A stretch of 64,000 nucleotides of DNA. It comes from Vespa crabro (taxonomy: Eukaryota > Arthropoda > Insecta > Hymenoptera > Vespidae). Location: positions 3,410,001 through 3,474,000 of the forward strand of contig NW_025813595.1 of NCBI RefSeq assembly GCF_910589235.1, written 5' to 3'. A program made the translations under genes and the position numbers. This document shows, piece after piece, positions 1 to 15,869 of the stretch. The notes under the pieces are model-generated. The model was not told the origin of the DNA. It saw only the letters and a program-made list of their open reading frames with translations, and made no database searches. Numbering within the stretch: position 1 is the first letter of the stretch; each line of letters opens with the position of its first letter.

Positions 1-2577
1 GATAATATCAGTAATAATATTAACATTATTAACGTTCATAACGATAACAGTAATAATAATAATAACATGTATAACGATAAAAATGATAATAATTTTAATA
101 ACGATAATAACAATAACAACGAAAATAACGAAAATAATAATAATTATTATAAAAATAATAATAAGGATTATAACGATCATAACGATAATAATACTAGTAT
201 CAGTAACAATAATAATAAATATAATAACGATATTGAGGATACAAACGATATTAGAGACAATAGCAATAATAAAATTAATAATAATAACTATAATAACGAT
301 AATAACAATAATAATAAGAACATTAATAGCGATAATAACGATAATAAAATTAATAATAATAATAATGGCGATATTATAGTTATTAAAGATAATAATATGA
401 ACGATAATAACGACAATAGTAATTATAACAATAACGATAATAATGATAATAACGATAATAGCGATTGTAATGACAATAAAGACAGTAATAAGAATAATAA
501 TAATAATAATAACGATAATAATAATAATATAAATAACGATAATTACATTAACAACGATAATAGTAATAATGACGTTAATAGTAATAATCATAATAAAGAT
601 ATTAGCGATAATATCAACAATAATAATAATAATAGTAACCATAATAAAGATAATAAAAATTATAACTATAATATCGAAAATAACAATGAAAATAATAGTA
701 ATAATGGATATATTAAAGTAAGTAAGGATAATGACGATTATAATATTAATAATAATAACGATAAATACGATAATAGCGACAATATTATTAGTAATATTAA
801 CGTTAATAGGTATAATTACTATATTAAAGTTAATGGTAATAACAATAATAACGATAAAAACGATATTAACGATAATAACAATAATAATAATGATAATAAG
901 GATAATAATAATAGCAATAATAACGATTTTTAATGTTAACAATGGTAATAATAATAACATTTATAACCATTATAACATTATCAACGATAATAATAATAAT
1001 GACGATAATAATAATAATCATAATAAAGATATTAACAATAATTTCAACAATAATAATTCTAAAAATAATAATAATAATAATAATAGTAACCATAAGAACG
1101 ATAATATCGATAATAACGATTATAATAATAACGATAGTAACGATAATAAAGATAAAGACGATAATAATATTAACGATAATATCGACATTATTGATTATAT
1201 TAACAACGATAATTTTGATAATAACTAACATAAAATTAATAACAATAACGATAATAACAATATTAACGATAATATTTATAATAACGATAATAACAAAAAA
1301 AATAGTATGAATAATTACATTAATAACAATAATAGGCATGAAAAAGGTTTTAACGAAAATAATAATAACGACAATAACAATAATATTGATAATATTAATA
1401 TCAATATTTACGATAATTTCAATATTATTAATTGTAATAATAACAATAGTAACGATCATAAAGATATTAGCGACTATAATAATAACGATAATACCGATAT
1501 TAATAATATTAATATTAATGTTACTAACAATAATAATGATAACGATGTTTTTTATAGTAATAATAATAACGAATATAACGTTACTAACGATATTAATGAT
1601 AATAACGATAATAACGATAATAAAAGGAACAGTAACAACGATATTAACGAAAATATTAATAACAATTGTAACGTTAACAACGATAATAAAAATAATAATA
1701 ATAATAATAATAACGATAGTAGAGATAATAACAATAACAATAATTACAATAAAAGTGATAATAACGATTATAATAATAATATTAACGATAATATCAGTCA
1801 TAATAATAATAGTAATTACATTAAAAACGACAATAACGATAATAAAGATAATAACAATAATAATAATAATAATATTAATATCAATAATGACAATAATAAC
1901 GTTAGTAACGATAATAACGATAATAAAAATAATAACCATAATAACGATAATAATAACATTAATACTAATTACAATAATAACGATAATAACGATAATAATT
2001 ATAATAATAATAATGATAACATCTATATTAACAATAATAACGATAATAACGATAATAACGATAATAATTAAAATAATATTAAAGATAGTAACGATAGTAG
2101 AGACAGTAAAATAATAATATTAATAACAATAATAACAATAACAACGATAATAGCAATAAAAATTATAACGATATTAAAGATAATGTCGTTAAAAATAATA
2201 ACAATATTACCGATAATATCGATAATAATAAAAACAATAATAATAATAAGGATAATAAAGATAATAGCGATTATAATAATAACGATTAAATAGATAACAA
2301 CGACAATAATGATAATTGCAATAATAACGAAAATAATGGTAATAAAAATAACAAAAATGACGATAATAAAGAAAATAATAATAACAATAATAACGATAAC
2401 AACGATAATAACCTTAATAATATTAATAATAATATCGAAAGTAGGTATAATAACGTTGCCTTCAATAAAAATAATCTAAATAACGATAATAAAGATAATA
2501 ATGATAATAATAATACTAATAACAACGATAATAACGATAATAATAATAATCGTATTAATGATAATAACGATAATAAC

Positions 2578-2643
2578 GATAATAACATTAATATTATTAA
2601 TAATAATAACGATAATAACATTAATATTATTAATAATAATAAC
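2578..2643 (+). repeat. 33-bp tandem duplication (2 copies)
   Basis: Two perfect 33-bp units lie side by side at 2,578-2,610 and 2,611-2,643. Each begins GATAATAACATTAATATT and ends in AATAATAATAAC. The length is a multiple of three, so the trinucleotide phase is kept. The perfect identity points to a recent local duplication. Confidence 0.85.
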
Positions 2644-5600
2644 GAAAGTAAATATAATAACGATGCCATCGATAATAATAATAAAAATAAGAATGATAAT
2701 AAAGATAATAACGATAATAATAATACAAATACTAACAATAATAACGAAAATAACCATAATAACGATAATAACCAAAGTACGACACTAGTAACAATAATTA
2801 CGATAATAATGGTATTAATAATAGTAATAATATCATTAATAACAATAATGAAGATAATAACCGTATTATTGATAATAACGATAATAAAAATAATAATATC
2901 AACAATAATAAAGGTAATAACCTAAATGAAAACAAAGGTAATATCGTTCATAACAAAAAAACCGTAATAACGACAGTAATAATATCAATAATAACGATAA
3001 TGACAATAATAGCAATAATACTGATAATAAAGATATAAATAAAAATAATAATAATAATAACAATAATAACGCTAATGAAGATAATAATAAAAATAATAAT
3101 GATAATATCCATAATATCGGTATTAATAATTACAATATCAACGATAAAAACAATAATAATATCAATAATAATAACGATAATAGCGGTAATAATAATAATA
3201 TCAATCGAAACGCTAATGACGATAATAAAGATAATAATAATAATAATAATAATAATATTGATAATAACAACAATAGCGATAATAATGATAATAATTACAA
3301 TAATAATAACTATAATAACGATAATAATAAAAACAATATGAACGATAATACTGATAAATCGATAATATCGATATTGATAATTACAATAATAACAATAATA
3401 ACGATAATAATATAATAACGAAAACAATAATAAGGATAATAACGGAAATAAAGGTAATAATAATAAATATAATAACGATAACAACGATAACAACGATAAT
3501 AACGATATTAACTATTATAACAATAACAATAATATGGATAATACCGAAAATAAAGATAATAATAATAAATATAATAACTATAACAATGATAATAACTATT
3601 ATATCGATAATAATAATGATAATATTAAGAATAATAATAATAATAAAAGGAAAAAAGATAATAACGAAAATATTAATAACAATACTAAAGTTAATAAAGA
3701 TAATAATAGTAATAATAAAAACAAAATTTACGATAATAGCGATAAGAATGATTATAATAATAATAATAATAGCTATAATCAGGATAAAATCGATGATAAT
3801 AATAATAAAATCATAGTATAATAACGATAATAATAAAATAAAAATAATAGCGATATTAACGATAACAGCGGTAATAACGATAGTATTTATATAAATATAA
3901 CGATAATAATGATATTAATAATAATAACGATAATAATGATGATAATATAGATAGTAACGCTATCAAAGATAATAACGATAATAATAATAATGATAATAAC
4001 GATTTTAGTAATAATAATACTAACAATTATATCGATAATATCGATAATAATAATAATAATAATAACAATATTAATGATAATAACGATAATAAATGAAACA
4101 GTAATAGAAATAATGACATTAATAACACCAATAACGATAATGTAATAATTACAATAATCTCTATGATAATAATAATAATAACGATAATATCGATAATAAC
4201 GGCAATAATCATAATAATAATATTAATATAAAAGATAATAACTATAATAAAGATAAGAATAATTATAATAACGATAATAAATTTAATAGCAATAATAATC
4301 CTGATAAGCATTAAAATAACGATAATAACGATAATGACGAAAGTAATAGTTGTAATAATTACTCTAATCAGGACAAAAAAAATTAACAAAGTTCTTAATA
4401 ATAATAAAAAAATAATAACGATAATAAAGATAATAGCTATCATAATAACGATAATAACGATAATAATGGTAGCAGCAATAACAATAATTATAATAATAAC
4501 GATTATAACGATATGGAGTATTACAATTATCAAGATAATAATGTTAAAATCAATAATTTTAATGATAATAATAAATATGATATCAATATTAACAGTATAA
4601 TATACTAATAATAATAATAACTATAGTAATGATAATATCGATTATAATAGTAATAATAATAATAATAATAATAACGATAATAACAATAATAACGATATTA
4701 ATGATGATAATTATAATAAAGTTAATAATAAAAATAGTTATAAAAATAACAATAATAATGATAATAACGATAATAACTATAATAAGGATACCAACAATAA
4801 TAGCAATAATTATAATAATAATAAAAAAGGTAATAACAATATTAACGATAATAGCGATAATAATAACACAATAATAACGATAATATCGATTATAATGATA
4901 ATAAAGATAATATTAATAACATTAATAACGATAATAACGATATTAAAGATAATAATAATAAAAATAATAAGGATAATATAGATAATACACATAACAATTT
5001 TAAAGATAATATCGATAGTAATAGTAATAATGGTGACAATATTAACTATAATAACGATAATAAAGATAATAATACAAACGATAAAAACGAGAATAGTAAT
5101 AATTATAATAATAATATTTACGAAATTATCGATAAAAATAATAATAATAATAACAATATATACGATAATAAAGAAAATAACGATAGTAACAATGACGATA
5201 ATAAAAATAATAATAATTACAAAAATATATATGTAGTAACAATAATAATGATAATTACGACAATTGTAATAATAATAACAAGGATAATAACGATATTGTC
5301 GATAATAATTATAATTAAAAATATAATAACAATATTAATGATAATAACGATAATAGTGATAATATCGATAATAATAATAATAATTGCAATAATAACGATA
5401 ATTACAATAATAATAAGAACAATAATAACGGTGAGAACGATAATGAGGATAATAATAAAAACAATATAACTATATTACGATAACAACGTATAATAATAAT
5501 AACGATATTAACGGAAAAAACCATAATAATAACAATAATAAAGATGCTAACGATTATAATGATAGTAACGATAATAATAATATTAATAATAATAAAAATA

Positions 5601-8218
5601 ATAATTATAATAACGTAAATAACTGTAGTAATGATAATAACGTTAATAACGTTAAAGACGATAAAAATTATAAAAATAATAACGTTAATAACGATAATAA
5701 CGACAATAGTAATAATAATAATAACAACGATTATAACGATAATAACGATATAAACAGTAGGAATAATAAAAATAAAAACAATAATAACAATAATAACGAT
5801 AATAACGGTACTGCTAATAATAATAATAATATTGCTTATAACGCTATAAACGATAATTATGATAATAATAATAAAATCAATAAAGATAATAACGATAATA
5901 ATTATTATAATAATAAGTATAATAACGATAAAAACGATAATAATAAAAACATTAATAACGATAATAACGTTTATAACGATAATAATAATAACAATAAAAT
6001 TGATATTAACGACAATAATTATAATGACTATAATTATAATAACAAAAATAACTATTAAAACGGTTATAACAATAATAATGATAATAATAATTACGATAAT
6101 GTCGGTAATAAGGATAATAATAATAATAATAATGACGATAATAAGGTTAATAACGCGTAATAATAATTATAATAATAACAATAGTAATAATAGCAATAAA
6201 AACGATTGTAACGATATGGAAGATAATGATGATAATATTAATAACAATATTAAGGATAATAGCGATAACATCAATAATAATAAAAATATAAATATTGATT
6301 ATAACGATAATTTTAATTACAATAATAACAATAATAAAGATAATAACAGAAAAAGTAATAACAATAATAACGATAGTAACCAAATAACGATAATAATAAT
6401 AACAATTATAAAGATTATAACTAGAATAACGATATTAACGATAACTATAATAACTATAATTATAAAAATGACAATAGTAATAATGACAATAATATCGAAA
6501 ACAACGATACAAAAGATATTAATAGTAATAAAAGTAAAGATAATATCGGTAAAGTGGATAATAATAATAATATTATATTCGATAATAACCATAATAAAAA
6601 TAATAATAATAATAATAACGATAATGTCGCTAATAGTAACAACTATAAATTGGATAATAATGATATTAACGAAAATAACAAAAATAATAAGAGTACATAT
6701 AACAATAATAACGAAAATAACATTAATAATAATAACATCAGTATCGTTAATAACTATAATAACAATGATAACGATAATAATTATAAAAGTGATAGCAGTA
6801 ATAACGATATTTACAATAATAATAAAATTAATAATGTAGAGATAATAACGATATTAACGATAATAATAATAATAACGATAATAACGATAGAAACGATAAC
6901 AATAATAATAACAATTAGGATAATAAACATAATAATAATAATAAAAATAACGATAATTACGATAATAACAATAATAACGATAATCACGATAATAGCCATA
7001 ATAATAATTCGATAATAACTATAATAATAATAATAATAATAACGGTTACAACGACAATAACGATAATAGCTATATTAATAATAACGAAAATAACGATAAT
7101 AATTATAATAATAATATTGATCGTAACAATAATAACGATAATGATAATAATAATAGTAATAGTAATAACGATTATAACGATAATAACTATAATGACGATA
7201 ATAATAATAAAATTAATAACGATACTTACTTTAATAACGATAATAATTATTGTAATAATAATGATAAAAAAGATAAAAGCAATAATAATAATTACGATAA
7301 TAACGTTAATAGCAACAATAGTAATATTAATAAAAACGATAATAGCGATTATAACGATAATAAAAATAATAAGAATAAAATCAATAACGATCCTAACGAC
7401 TATAACTATGATAATATGAACAATTATAACGAAAATAACGATTATAACGATAATAATAATAATAATAATAACAATAATAATCATAAAAATAATAACGACA
7501 ATAAAGGGAACGACGATAATAATAATAGTAATAATAACAATAATAAGGATAATAACGATAACATCGATAATAATAATTACAATAATGATGATAATAACTA
7601 TAATAATCATGATAATAATAATGATATCAACGATAATGAAGATGAAAACGGTTATAATAATAATCATAATAACGATAATAACGATAATGACGATAATATT
7701 GAAAACAACGGTAATAACGTTAATAACAATAATAATTATAACAATGAAAACGATAATAATGATAATAACGATAATAATAATGACACGATAATGATATTAT
7801 CTATAATAATCATAACGGTAATAATAATAATAATAATAACAATGATTAGGATGATAATAAAAATAATAATATTAATAACGATAATATCTATAATAACGTT
7901 ACTAAAAATAACAATAATAATTATAATAACAATACTAAAAATAACAATAATAAATATAATAATAGAAAAAACGATTACAACGATAATTAAAATTACATTA
8001 AAGACGATAATTATGATAATTACGTTAATAATGAAAAGAATATAAACAATAACATTAATAACGAAAAAATTATAATAACAATAATAAAAATTAAAATAAC
8101 GATAACAACGATAAAAAGGAAAGTAACTATAATAACAATGATATTAATAACGTTAAAAACAATAATAAACTTAATAAAGATAATAATAGCAAGAGCAATA
8201 ACAATAATAACGATAATA

Positions 8219-8930
8219 ATAATAAAATTAATAACGCCAATTACGATAACAACGAAAATAATGACATTAATGATAACTATAATTAAGATAATAACGATAA
8301 TAATTGTAGTAATAATAATAATAATAACGATAATAACATTAATAACGAAAACAACGATTATAATTTTAACGATAAAATCAATAATATCGATAATAATAAT
8401 AACACTACTAACGATACTAACGATAAAAATAATAATAATAACAATCATAACGAAATTTAAGATAATAACGATAATAACGATAAGAACGATAATAGCAATA
8501 ATAATAATATTGTTAACACTGATAATAACGATATTAACGATATTAACGATTATAATAAAAACTATATTAACGAAAATAAAGATAATAAAGGGAATAACGA
8601 TAATAACGGTCATAACTGTAATAATAATAGTAATAATAACGATGATGTAAACATTAATTATAATAATGATATTAATAATAATAAAAATAACAAAAATAAC
8701 GATATTAACGACAATAATAGTAGTAATAATAAGAATAATATCAATAATAACGATAATGATGTTAGCGATAATAATATTAACTACAATGATTATTATAATA
8801 ATAAAAATTCTAACGATATAAGCAATAATAATAATAGTAATAGTAATAATAATAGCAATAATAACGATAATAAAGATAATTATAATAACAATAATAACGA
8901 CAATAACGATAATGGCGAATAACAATAATA
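8219..8930 (+). repeat. Dispersed module C, copy 1
   Basis: The block starts near AACGCCAATTA (8,233) and ends near GGCGAATAACAAT (about 8,914). It matches 28,483-29,068 in order and orientation. The spacing between copies drifts from about 20,264 bp at the start to 20,138 bp at the end, so a net loss of roughly 126 bp separates them. Non-periodic marks such as GCCAATTA, AATAATTGTAG/AATTGTAGCAG and GCGAATAACAAT make chance similarity of low-complexity DNA unlikely. Confidence 0.6.
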
Positions 8931-9949
8931 ATAATAATAACGATAATAGCGATGATAAAGATAATAACGATAATAATAATAATAATAATAACGAAAATAA
9001 CGATTATAATGATAATAACGTTAATAATGCTAATAATAAAAGCAATAATTACGATAAAACGATAATAATGATAATAATAGATGTAATAATTACAATATTA
9101 ACAATAATAAAGATAATAAAAAAAATAATAGTAGTAATAATAACAATAATAACAGTATTAACAATAATAACGATAATTACAATATTATCCATAATAATAA
9201 TAATAATATTAACGATTACAACGGTAATAACAATAATGACATTCATAATAATAAAATTAATAACGATAATAACGTATATAACGTAAATAATCATAGCAAT
9301 ATAACGATAATATGGATAGTAATAATAATAATAGTAGTAAAAATAATATCGAAAATAAGGGTAATAACGATTACGAACATAATAATAATAATAATATGAT
9401 TATAGCGATATAAATGATAATAATGATGACAACGATTAAAATAATTACAATAATACCCATAATAATGGTAATAACGACATTAATTCTATTAATAATAATA
9501 ATAATAATAATAGTAACGATAATAACGATAATAACGGTTTTAATAAAATAATGATAAATATAACAATAAAAACGATAGTGATGAAAATAAAAATTTTAAT
9601 AATAACGATAATTTCAATAATAGTGATAATAATAATAACGATAATAACGATAAAATTATAATAACAATAATAATAATAATATTATAATTAACAATAATAA
9701 CGATAACAAAGATAATAGTGATAAAAATATTAATAATAAAATAGAAAATAAGGATAATAACGATAATAACGATTATACGGATTATAACAATAAAAATAAT
9801 GAGAATAATAACGATAATAATAATAACGATAATACAGATAATAAAGTAAATTACAATAATAATAATAGTAATAAAAGAGATGATAAAAATAATGACACTT
9901 GTAATAATTATAACGATAATAATATTACTAATTTTAAAATAAATAATGT

Positions 9950-10180
9950 TAATAACGATAATTATTTTAATAGAAATAATAATAATAATATTAACGATGT
10001 TTGCAATATTAATGACAGTAAGGATAATAATAGTGGTAACAACTATTGTAATAACAGTAATAATGATAATAACAATAATAAGGATAATAATAATAACGAT
10101 AATAACGACAGTAGTAATGATAATATCGATAGTAACAATAATGACGATAATAATGAGAATATCGATAATAACGATAATAA
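9950..10180 (+). repeat. Dispersed module N, copy 1
   Basis: The module carries AGTGGTAACAA at 10,032 followed by TCGATAGTAACAATAATG at 10,126, 94 bp later. The same pair occurs at 18,191/18,285 (94 bp) and 33,094/33,189 (95 bp). The intervening sequence is similar in all three copies, with GGATAATAA in a corresponding place. Confidence 0.65.
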
Positions 10181-10310
10181 TAATTTTAAAAATATTGATA
10201 TAAACGATAATAACAATAATAATAATAATAGTAATAATAATGAGAACGATCATAACAATAATTACGATGTTAATAATGATAATAATAACAATAATAAAGA
10301 TAATAACGGA

Positions 10311-10354
<44 letters not shown>

Positions 10355-10579
10355 TAATAAATATGATAATGACAATAATATTACGAATAATAATAATAAT
10401 AATAATATCAATAATCCGAAAAGAACGCTAATAATAATAGTTATAATATCTATAATGACACTAATAACGGTAACAACAACAATAATATATACGAAAATAT
10501 CAATAATATTGATAATGATAATAACAATAATAAAAATAATAACAATAATAATGATAATAATAACAATAATATTAATAAA

Positions 10580-11010
10580 AATAATAACGATAATAACGAT
10601 ATTAACGACAATAAAACTAATAATAATAATAAGGGGTAATAAATATTATAACGATAATAATGATAATAACAATAATAATAATTGTAATAATAAAGATAAA
10701 AATGATAATATAAGAAATAAGGATAATAATAATAACAATAATAACGATAATAACGACAATAATAATGATAATAATAATGATAATAATAATAATAATATCG
10801 ATAATATCGATAATAACAATAATAATAATATTATTAATATCAACAATGACAATAATAATGATAATAAGGATAATAATAAATACGATAAAGTCGATAATAT
10901 CGACAATAGTATTAACAATATTAATGATATTATCGATAATAATATTAGCAATATTAACGATAATATCGATAATAATAATAACAATATTAACGATAATAAA
11001 TATAAAAATT
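10580..11010 (+). repeat. Dispersed module B, copy 1
   Basis: The module begins with a GACAATAAAACTAATAAT segment and AAGGGGTAAT at 10,631. It continues to AAATACGATAAAGTCGATAA at 10,878 and a run of TATTAACAATATTAATGATA steps. Related copies are at about 34,370-34,640 (internally shortened) and 53,840-54,380. Partial copies carrying only the AAATACGATAAA part are at 25,967, 27,223, 37,848 and 59,393. Confidence 0.65.
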
Positions 11011-11415
11011 AAGACAATAATAATAATAACAGTAATAACGATAATACCGATAATAACGATGATAATAAAAATAACGATAATAAGGATAATAACCATAATA
11101 ATAGTATTAATAATAAGGATAACAACGATTTTAACGATAATATATATAATTATAATAACAATATTAACAATAATAACGACATTATCAATCATAACAATAA
11201 CGACAATAACGATAATATCGATAATAATAATAACATTATTAACGTTAACATAGATAATAATAATAATAATAATAATAACACTAACAGTAATAATAATAAT
11301 GAAAATAGTAATAAAAACGATAATAATAAAAATAATAATAATAACGATAATAACGATGATATAACATGTAATAATAATACTAATAACTATAATAACGATA
11401 ATAACGATAATAACG

Positions 11416-11450
<35 letters not shown>

Positions 11451-11457
11451 GATATTA

Positions 11458-11620
11458 ACGATAAGAACGATAATAATGATATTAATCTTAACAATATTAA
11501 CGATATTACAGATTTTAATGATAATAATAATAAGGATAATATCGATAATAACGATAGGAATAATAATTTAATATCGATAGTAACAATAATAACGACAAAG
11601 ACGATAGTAACGATAATAAT
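11458..11620 (+). repeat. Dispersed module E, copy 1
   Basis: A block running from AACGATAAGAACGATAAT through GATTTTAATGATAATAAT to AACGATAGGAATAATAAT and GACAAAGACGATAGTAAC matches 38,689-38,835 closely. The unusual AACGATAGGAATAATAATTT and ACGACAAAGACGAT steps serve as marks. It lies downstream of module B at both places. Confidence 0.6.
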
Positions 11621-12031
11621 AATAACGATAATAACGATGATAATAATATCGATCATAAAGTTAATTATAAAAATCGTATTAAAGATAATAACGCTAATAA
11701 CGATACAAACAATAATAGCGATAATAATAATAAAGATATTATGGATAATATTGTTAATACTTGTAACAATATTAACAATAAAAACGATAATAATAATAAC
11801 AACAAAAACATTAATAACGATATTAATTATAATAAAATTTATAATAATAACGATAATGAAGATAATAATGATAATAATAGAAGTAATAATAACAATATTA
11901 AGAATATTAAATATAATAATGATTATAATGTAATAGTAGTAGTAATAAAAACATTAATTACAATAATAACGATAATAACGATTATAACAATATTAACGAT
12001 AATAATATTGACGATAATAACGATAATAACC

Positions 12032-12063
<32 letters not shown>

Positions 12064-12905
12064 GATAACAACGCTATTAACAATGATAATGACAGTAATA
12101 ATAATAATAATAACGAAGATAACGTTAACAATGATAATACCGATAATAACGATAATAACAATAATAATAATAGTATTAATTACGATAATGACGATATTAA
12201 CGATAATAAGGAAAATAACAATAACAATAAATATGATAATAACACTTATAATCCTAATAACGACATTAATATATATAAAAATAACATTAATACTGATAAT
12301 AACGATATTAACGATAATAATAGTAATAATAACAATAATAACAATTATAGCGATAATAATGTTATTACCGAAAATAACGAAAATTATAATATTCATACTA
12401 ACAATAATAAGGATATTATCCATAATAATAATAACAATTATTATAGAAGTATTAATAACATTATTAAGAATAATAACTATAAAAACGATAGTTACATTAA
12501 AAATAGTAGTAATAAAAAAAGTAATAATTATAATAACGATAAAAACGATTTTAACGATAATAATAAAGACGTTAATTATGATAATATCGATAATAATAAT
12601 AACATTATTAACGATAATATCGATAATAATAATAACATTAATAACTATAATTACGAAAATAACGATTATAACGATAATAATAATAATAGTAATAATAACC
12701 ATAATAAAGATAATAACGACACAATAATAATAATAATAACGATAATAACGGTAATAACGATAGAAATAATAGAAAAATAACAATAATATCAATAATAATG
12801 TTAAAAAAGATAATAAAGTTAATATCGTTAATAATAATAACGATAATAATGATAATAGCGATAAAAAAAATAACGATATTAACGATAATATTGACAATAT
12901 TAATG

Positions 12906-13465
12906 ATAATAATGATAATAATGTTAAAACGATAATAATTATCATAATTATAGTAGTAATAACGATAATAACGATATTAAAAATAAAAATAATAATGATA
13001 ATATAGATAATAATAATAAAATTCATAACCTTAATAACGATAATTACGATAATATCGATAAAAATAGTAAAATTGATAACTCTATTATCGATAATAATGA
13101 TATAATATTATTAATAATAACGATAATAACTATTACAATGGAATTAATAATAATAACAATATCGAAAGTAACTATAATAACGGTAATAACGACAATAATA
13201 ATAGTAATAGTACTAGTAATAATAATAATGGTAATTACAATAATAACAATAATAATAATAGCTAGAATAGCATTATAACAATATTAACGATAACAACGAT
13301 AATAACGTTATCTATAATAACGATAATAAAGATAATAATAATAACAATAATAATATCGTTTATAACTATAATAACGATGATAACCATAATGACGATTATA
13401 ATGAAAATTTAGGTAATAATAATAATAATTATAACAGTAATAACGATAATAACGTTAATGACGAC

Positions 13466-13513
<48 letters not shown>

Positions 13514-13750
13514 TATATTAATACCGATAAGAAAGATAATGACGACAATAATAATAATAATAATAATAATATTAACAATAATAACGATAATGACAATAAT
13601 AACGATAATAATAATAATAATAAAAATAATAATCACCACAATAATAACAATAATAACGGTTATGTTAAGAATAATATTAATAATATTAACGATAATAATG
13701 ATAATAACGATATAATCGATAATAACTACAATAATGATAATAATAATAAT
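12906..13750 (+). repeat. Dispersed module F-G, copy 1
   Basis: The block is collinear with 57,010-57,790. It starts at GTTAAAACGATAATAATTAT (12,923 here, 57,026 there) and passes through AATTCATAACCTTAATAACG, CTAGTAATAATAATAATGG, TAGCATTATAACAAT and GATGATAACCATAATGACGA to GATATAATCGATAATAA (13,709 here). The offset falls from 44,103 to 44,037 bp, so only about 66 bp of net length change separates copies 44 kb apart. A shorter G-like part (CACCACAATAATAACAATAA followed by AAGAATAATATTAATAAT) also appears near 20,080. Confidence 0.65.
13466..13513 (+). repeat. Pure (AAT)16 run
   Basis: Sixteen uninterrupted AAT units run from just after GACGAC to the first TAT step. Such purity inside an otherwise heavily mutated array suggests recent slippage expansion. 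Confidence 0.85.
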
Positions 13751-13818
13751 GATTATAACGTTAATAACGATAATAATATTAATAATAACGACATTATAAC
13801 TGTAATAAATATAATAAC

Positions 13819-14208
13819 GATATGTTATTAACGTTATAGACGATAATAGTGGTAATAGAAATAACGATAATAACGATAATAGCGGCAATAAAAATTATAA
13901 TAATAAGGATAAAAACGATGTTATCGGAAAGAAAGATAAAAGCTATAGGAATAATAATAATAAGAACAATAACAATGATAATAACGATAATAAACATAAT
14001 AACAGTAACGATGACACGACAATAATAATAACAATATTAATAACTATAATAACGATAACAACAATAATAAAGTTATTAACTATATTAACGATATCAATAA
14101 TAACGAAAATAACGTTAATTTCGATAGTAATAATAACAATATAAAAGATAATAACGATAACAATCATAATGTCATATCGACATTAATAACTATAATAAAG
14201 GTAATATA
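13819..14208 (+). repeat. Module A (~390-bp higher-order unit), copy 1
   Basis: The unit opens with GATATGTTATTAACG and is followed after 390 bp by the next signature at 14,209. Inside it are AGCGGCAATAAAAAT, AGATAAAAGCTATAG, AAGAACAATAACAATG, GACACGACAATAATA and GTTAATTTCGATAG. The distance from signature to GTTAATTTCGA is 295 bp, the same as in copies at 19,278 and 59,827. This is an ancestral ~390-bp satellite unit that is still recognisable under the trinucleotide noise. Confidence 0.7.
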
Positions 14209-14407
14209 GATATGGTATTAACGATTGAAACGATAATAGTAGTAATAGTAATAACGATAATAACGATAATAACAACAACAATAATAATAATAATAAAGAT
14301 AGTAAAGATATTATGATAACATTATTAAAAATAATAACGATAATAACGTTAATAACGATAATAATATTAATAATAACGACATTAATAACCATAATAAATA
14401 TATTAAC
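14209..14407 (+). repeat. Module A, shortened copy 2
   Basis: The unit begins GATATGGTATTAACGATTG, and the next signature follows after only 199 bp, so about half of the module is missing. The first ~105 bp, together with the end of copy 1 (about 14,080-14,315), matches about 19,539-19,774 with few differences. The rare phrases GTCATATCGACATTAATAAC and GGTAATATAGATATGG are shared. Confidence 0.65.
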
Positions 14408-14510
14408 GATATGGTATTAACGATAAAAACGACAATAGTTGTAACAATAATAACGATAATAAAGAAAATAAAGGTAATTACGATAATAATTATAAGAATA
14501 ATCTACTTAA
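14408..14510 (+). repeat. Module A, partial copy 3
   Basis: A third consecutive signature, GATATGGTATTAACGATAAA, with the following ACGACAATAGTTGTAACAAT segment. It loses resemblance to the other copies about 100 bp downstream, so the right limit is uncertain. Confidence 0.5.
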
Positions 14511-15788
14511 CATTGATACTAACGTTAATAACGATAATATTAATAACATTAATAACGATAATAACGATTATAATAATAAGAACGATAATAATATTAATAA
14601 TAATTACAATATTTACTATTACAACGATAATAACGATAACAATAGTTGTAATAAAAACAATATTAAAAATAATATGTATAATAACGATAGTAACGACAAT
14701 AATAGTAGTAATAATGACAGTAATAACAATAATAGCCATAAAAACGATTTTAACGATAATAATAATAACGATGTTTATAATAGTATTAAAAATAACGATT
14801 ATAACGATACTAACGATAATATTGATAATAACGATAATTCCGATAAAAACGACAATAATGCTAATCATAATAACGATATTAACGATAATAATAATAATAA
14901 TGACGCTAATAAAGTTAATAACTGCAATAATAAAAATTATATTAATATTAATAATAACGATAATAACGATAATAACGATAATATTAATTGTATTAATAGC
15001 TATAATATCAATAATAAAGATAATAACGATAATAACGTTAATAATAATAACGATAATAACGATAATAAGAATAATAACGACAATTATAATAATAATAATA
15101 ATAATAATAATGATAATAACGATAAAACCAATAATAATTTCAGTAATAATAACAATAATATCAATAATGACGATAATAACGATAATAATAATAACAATAT
15201 AATTGATAATATCGTTAATAATAGGAGTAATAATAACAAAATAAGGAATAATATATATAGTAACGATAATAACGGTAATAATGGAAGAAGTAATAAGAGA
15301 AATAACAATAATAACGATAAAAACGCAATTACCGTTAAGAATAGAAACGATAATAACGATAATATTTATAATAATAATAACAATATTTTCGATAATATCG
15401 ATAATAGTAATGATAATAATAACAATATTAACGATCATAACGATAATAGCGATAATATTAATAAAGATAATAACGTTAATAAGAAAAATAATAATATCGA
15501 TAGCAACAATGATAATTATAATGATGATTATATTAGTAATACTAATAACGATTACAACGATAATAACGATAATAACGATAATAATAATAAAATTAATAAG
15601 GACGATTACGTTAATAACTAAAATAATAATAGCAATAATAACTATAAAAACGATAATAATGACAATAAAAGTAATAACAATAATAACGATAACAATATTA
15701 ATAACAATAATAACGATTATAATGAAAATAACTATAATGGTAATAATATTAATAAAAATAATAACGATAAAGCAATATTAACGATAAT

Positions 15789-15869
15789 CACCTTATGACT
15801 GATAAGAATATTAACAATAATAACGATATTCACCTTATGACTGATAAGAATATTAACAATAATAACGAT
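15789..15869 (+). repeat. 42-bp tandem duplication with CACCTTATGACTG
   Basis: CACCTTATGACTGATAAGAA starts at 15,789 and again at 15,831. The first unit is 42 bp, and the second matches for 39 bp before diverging. The CACCTTATGACTG core is not a simple variant of the AAT/AAC/GAT steps, which makes it a useful landmark. I see no binding-site match that I can name. Confidence 0.85.
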
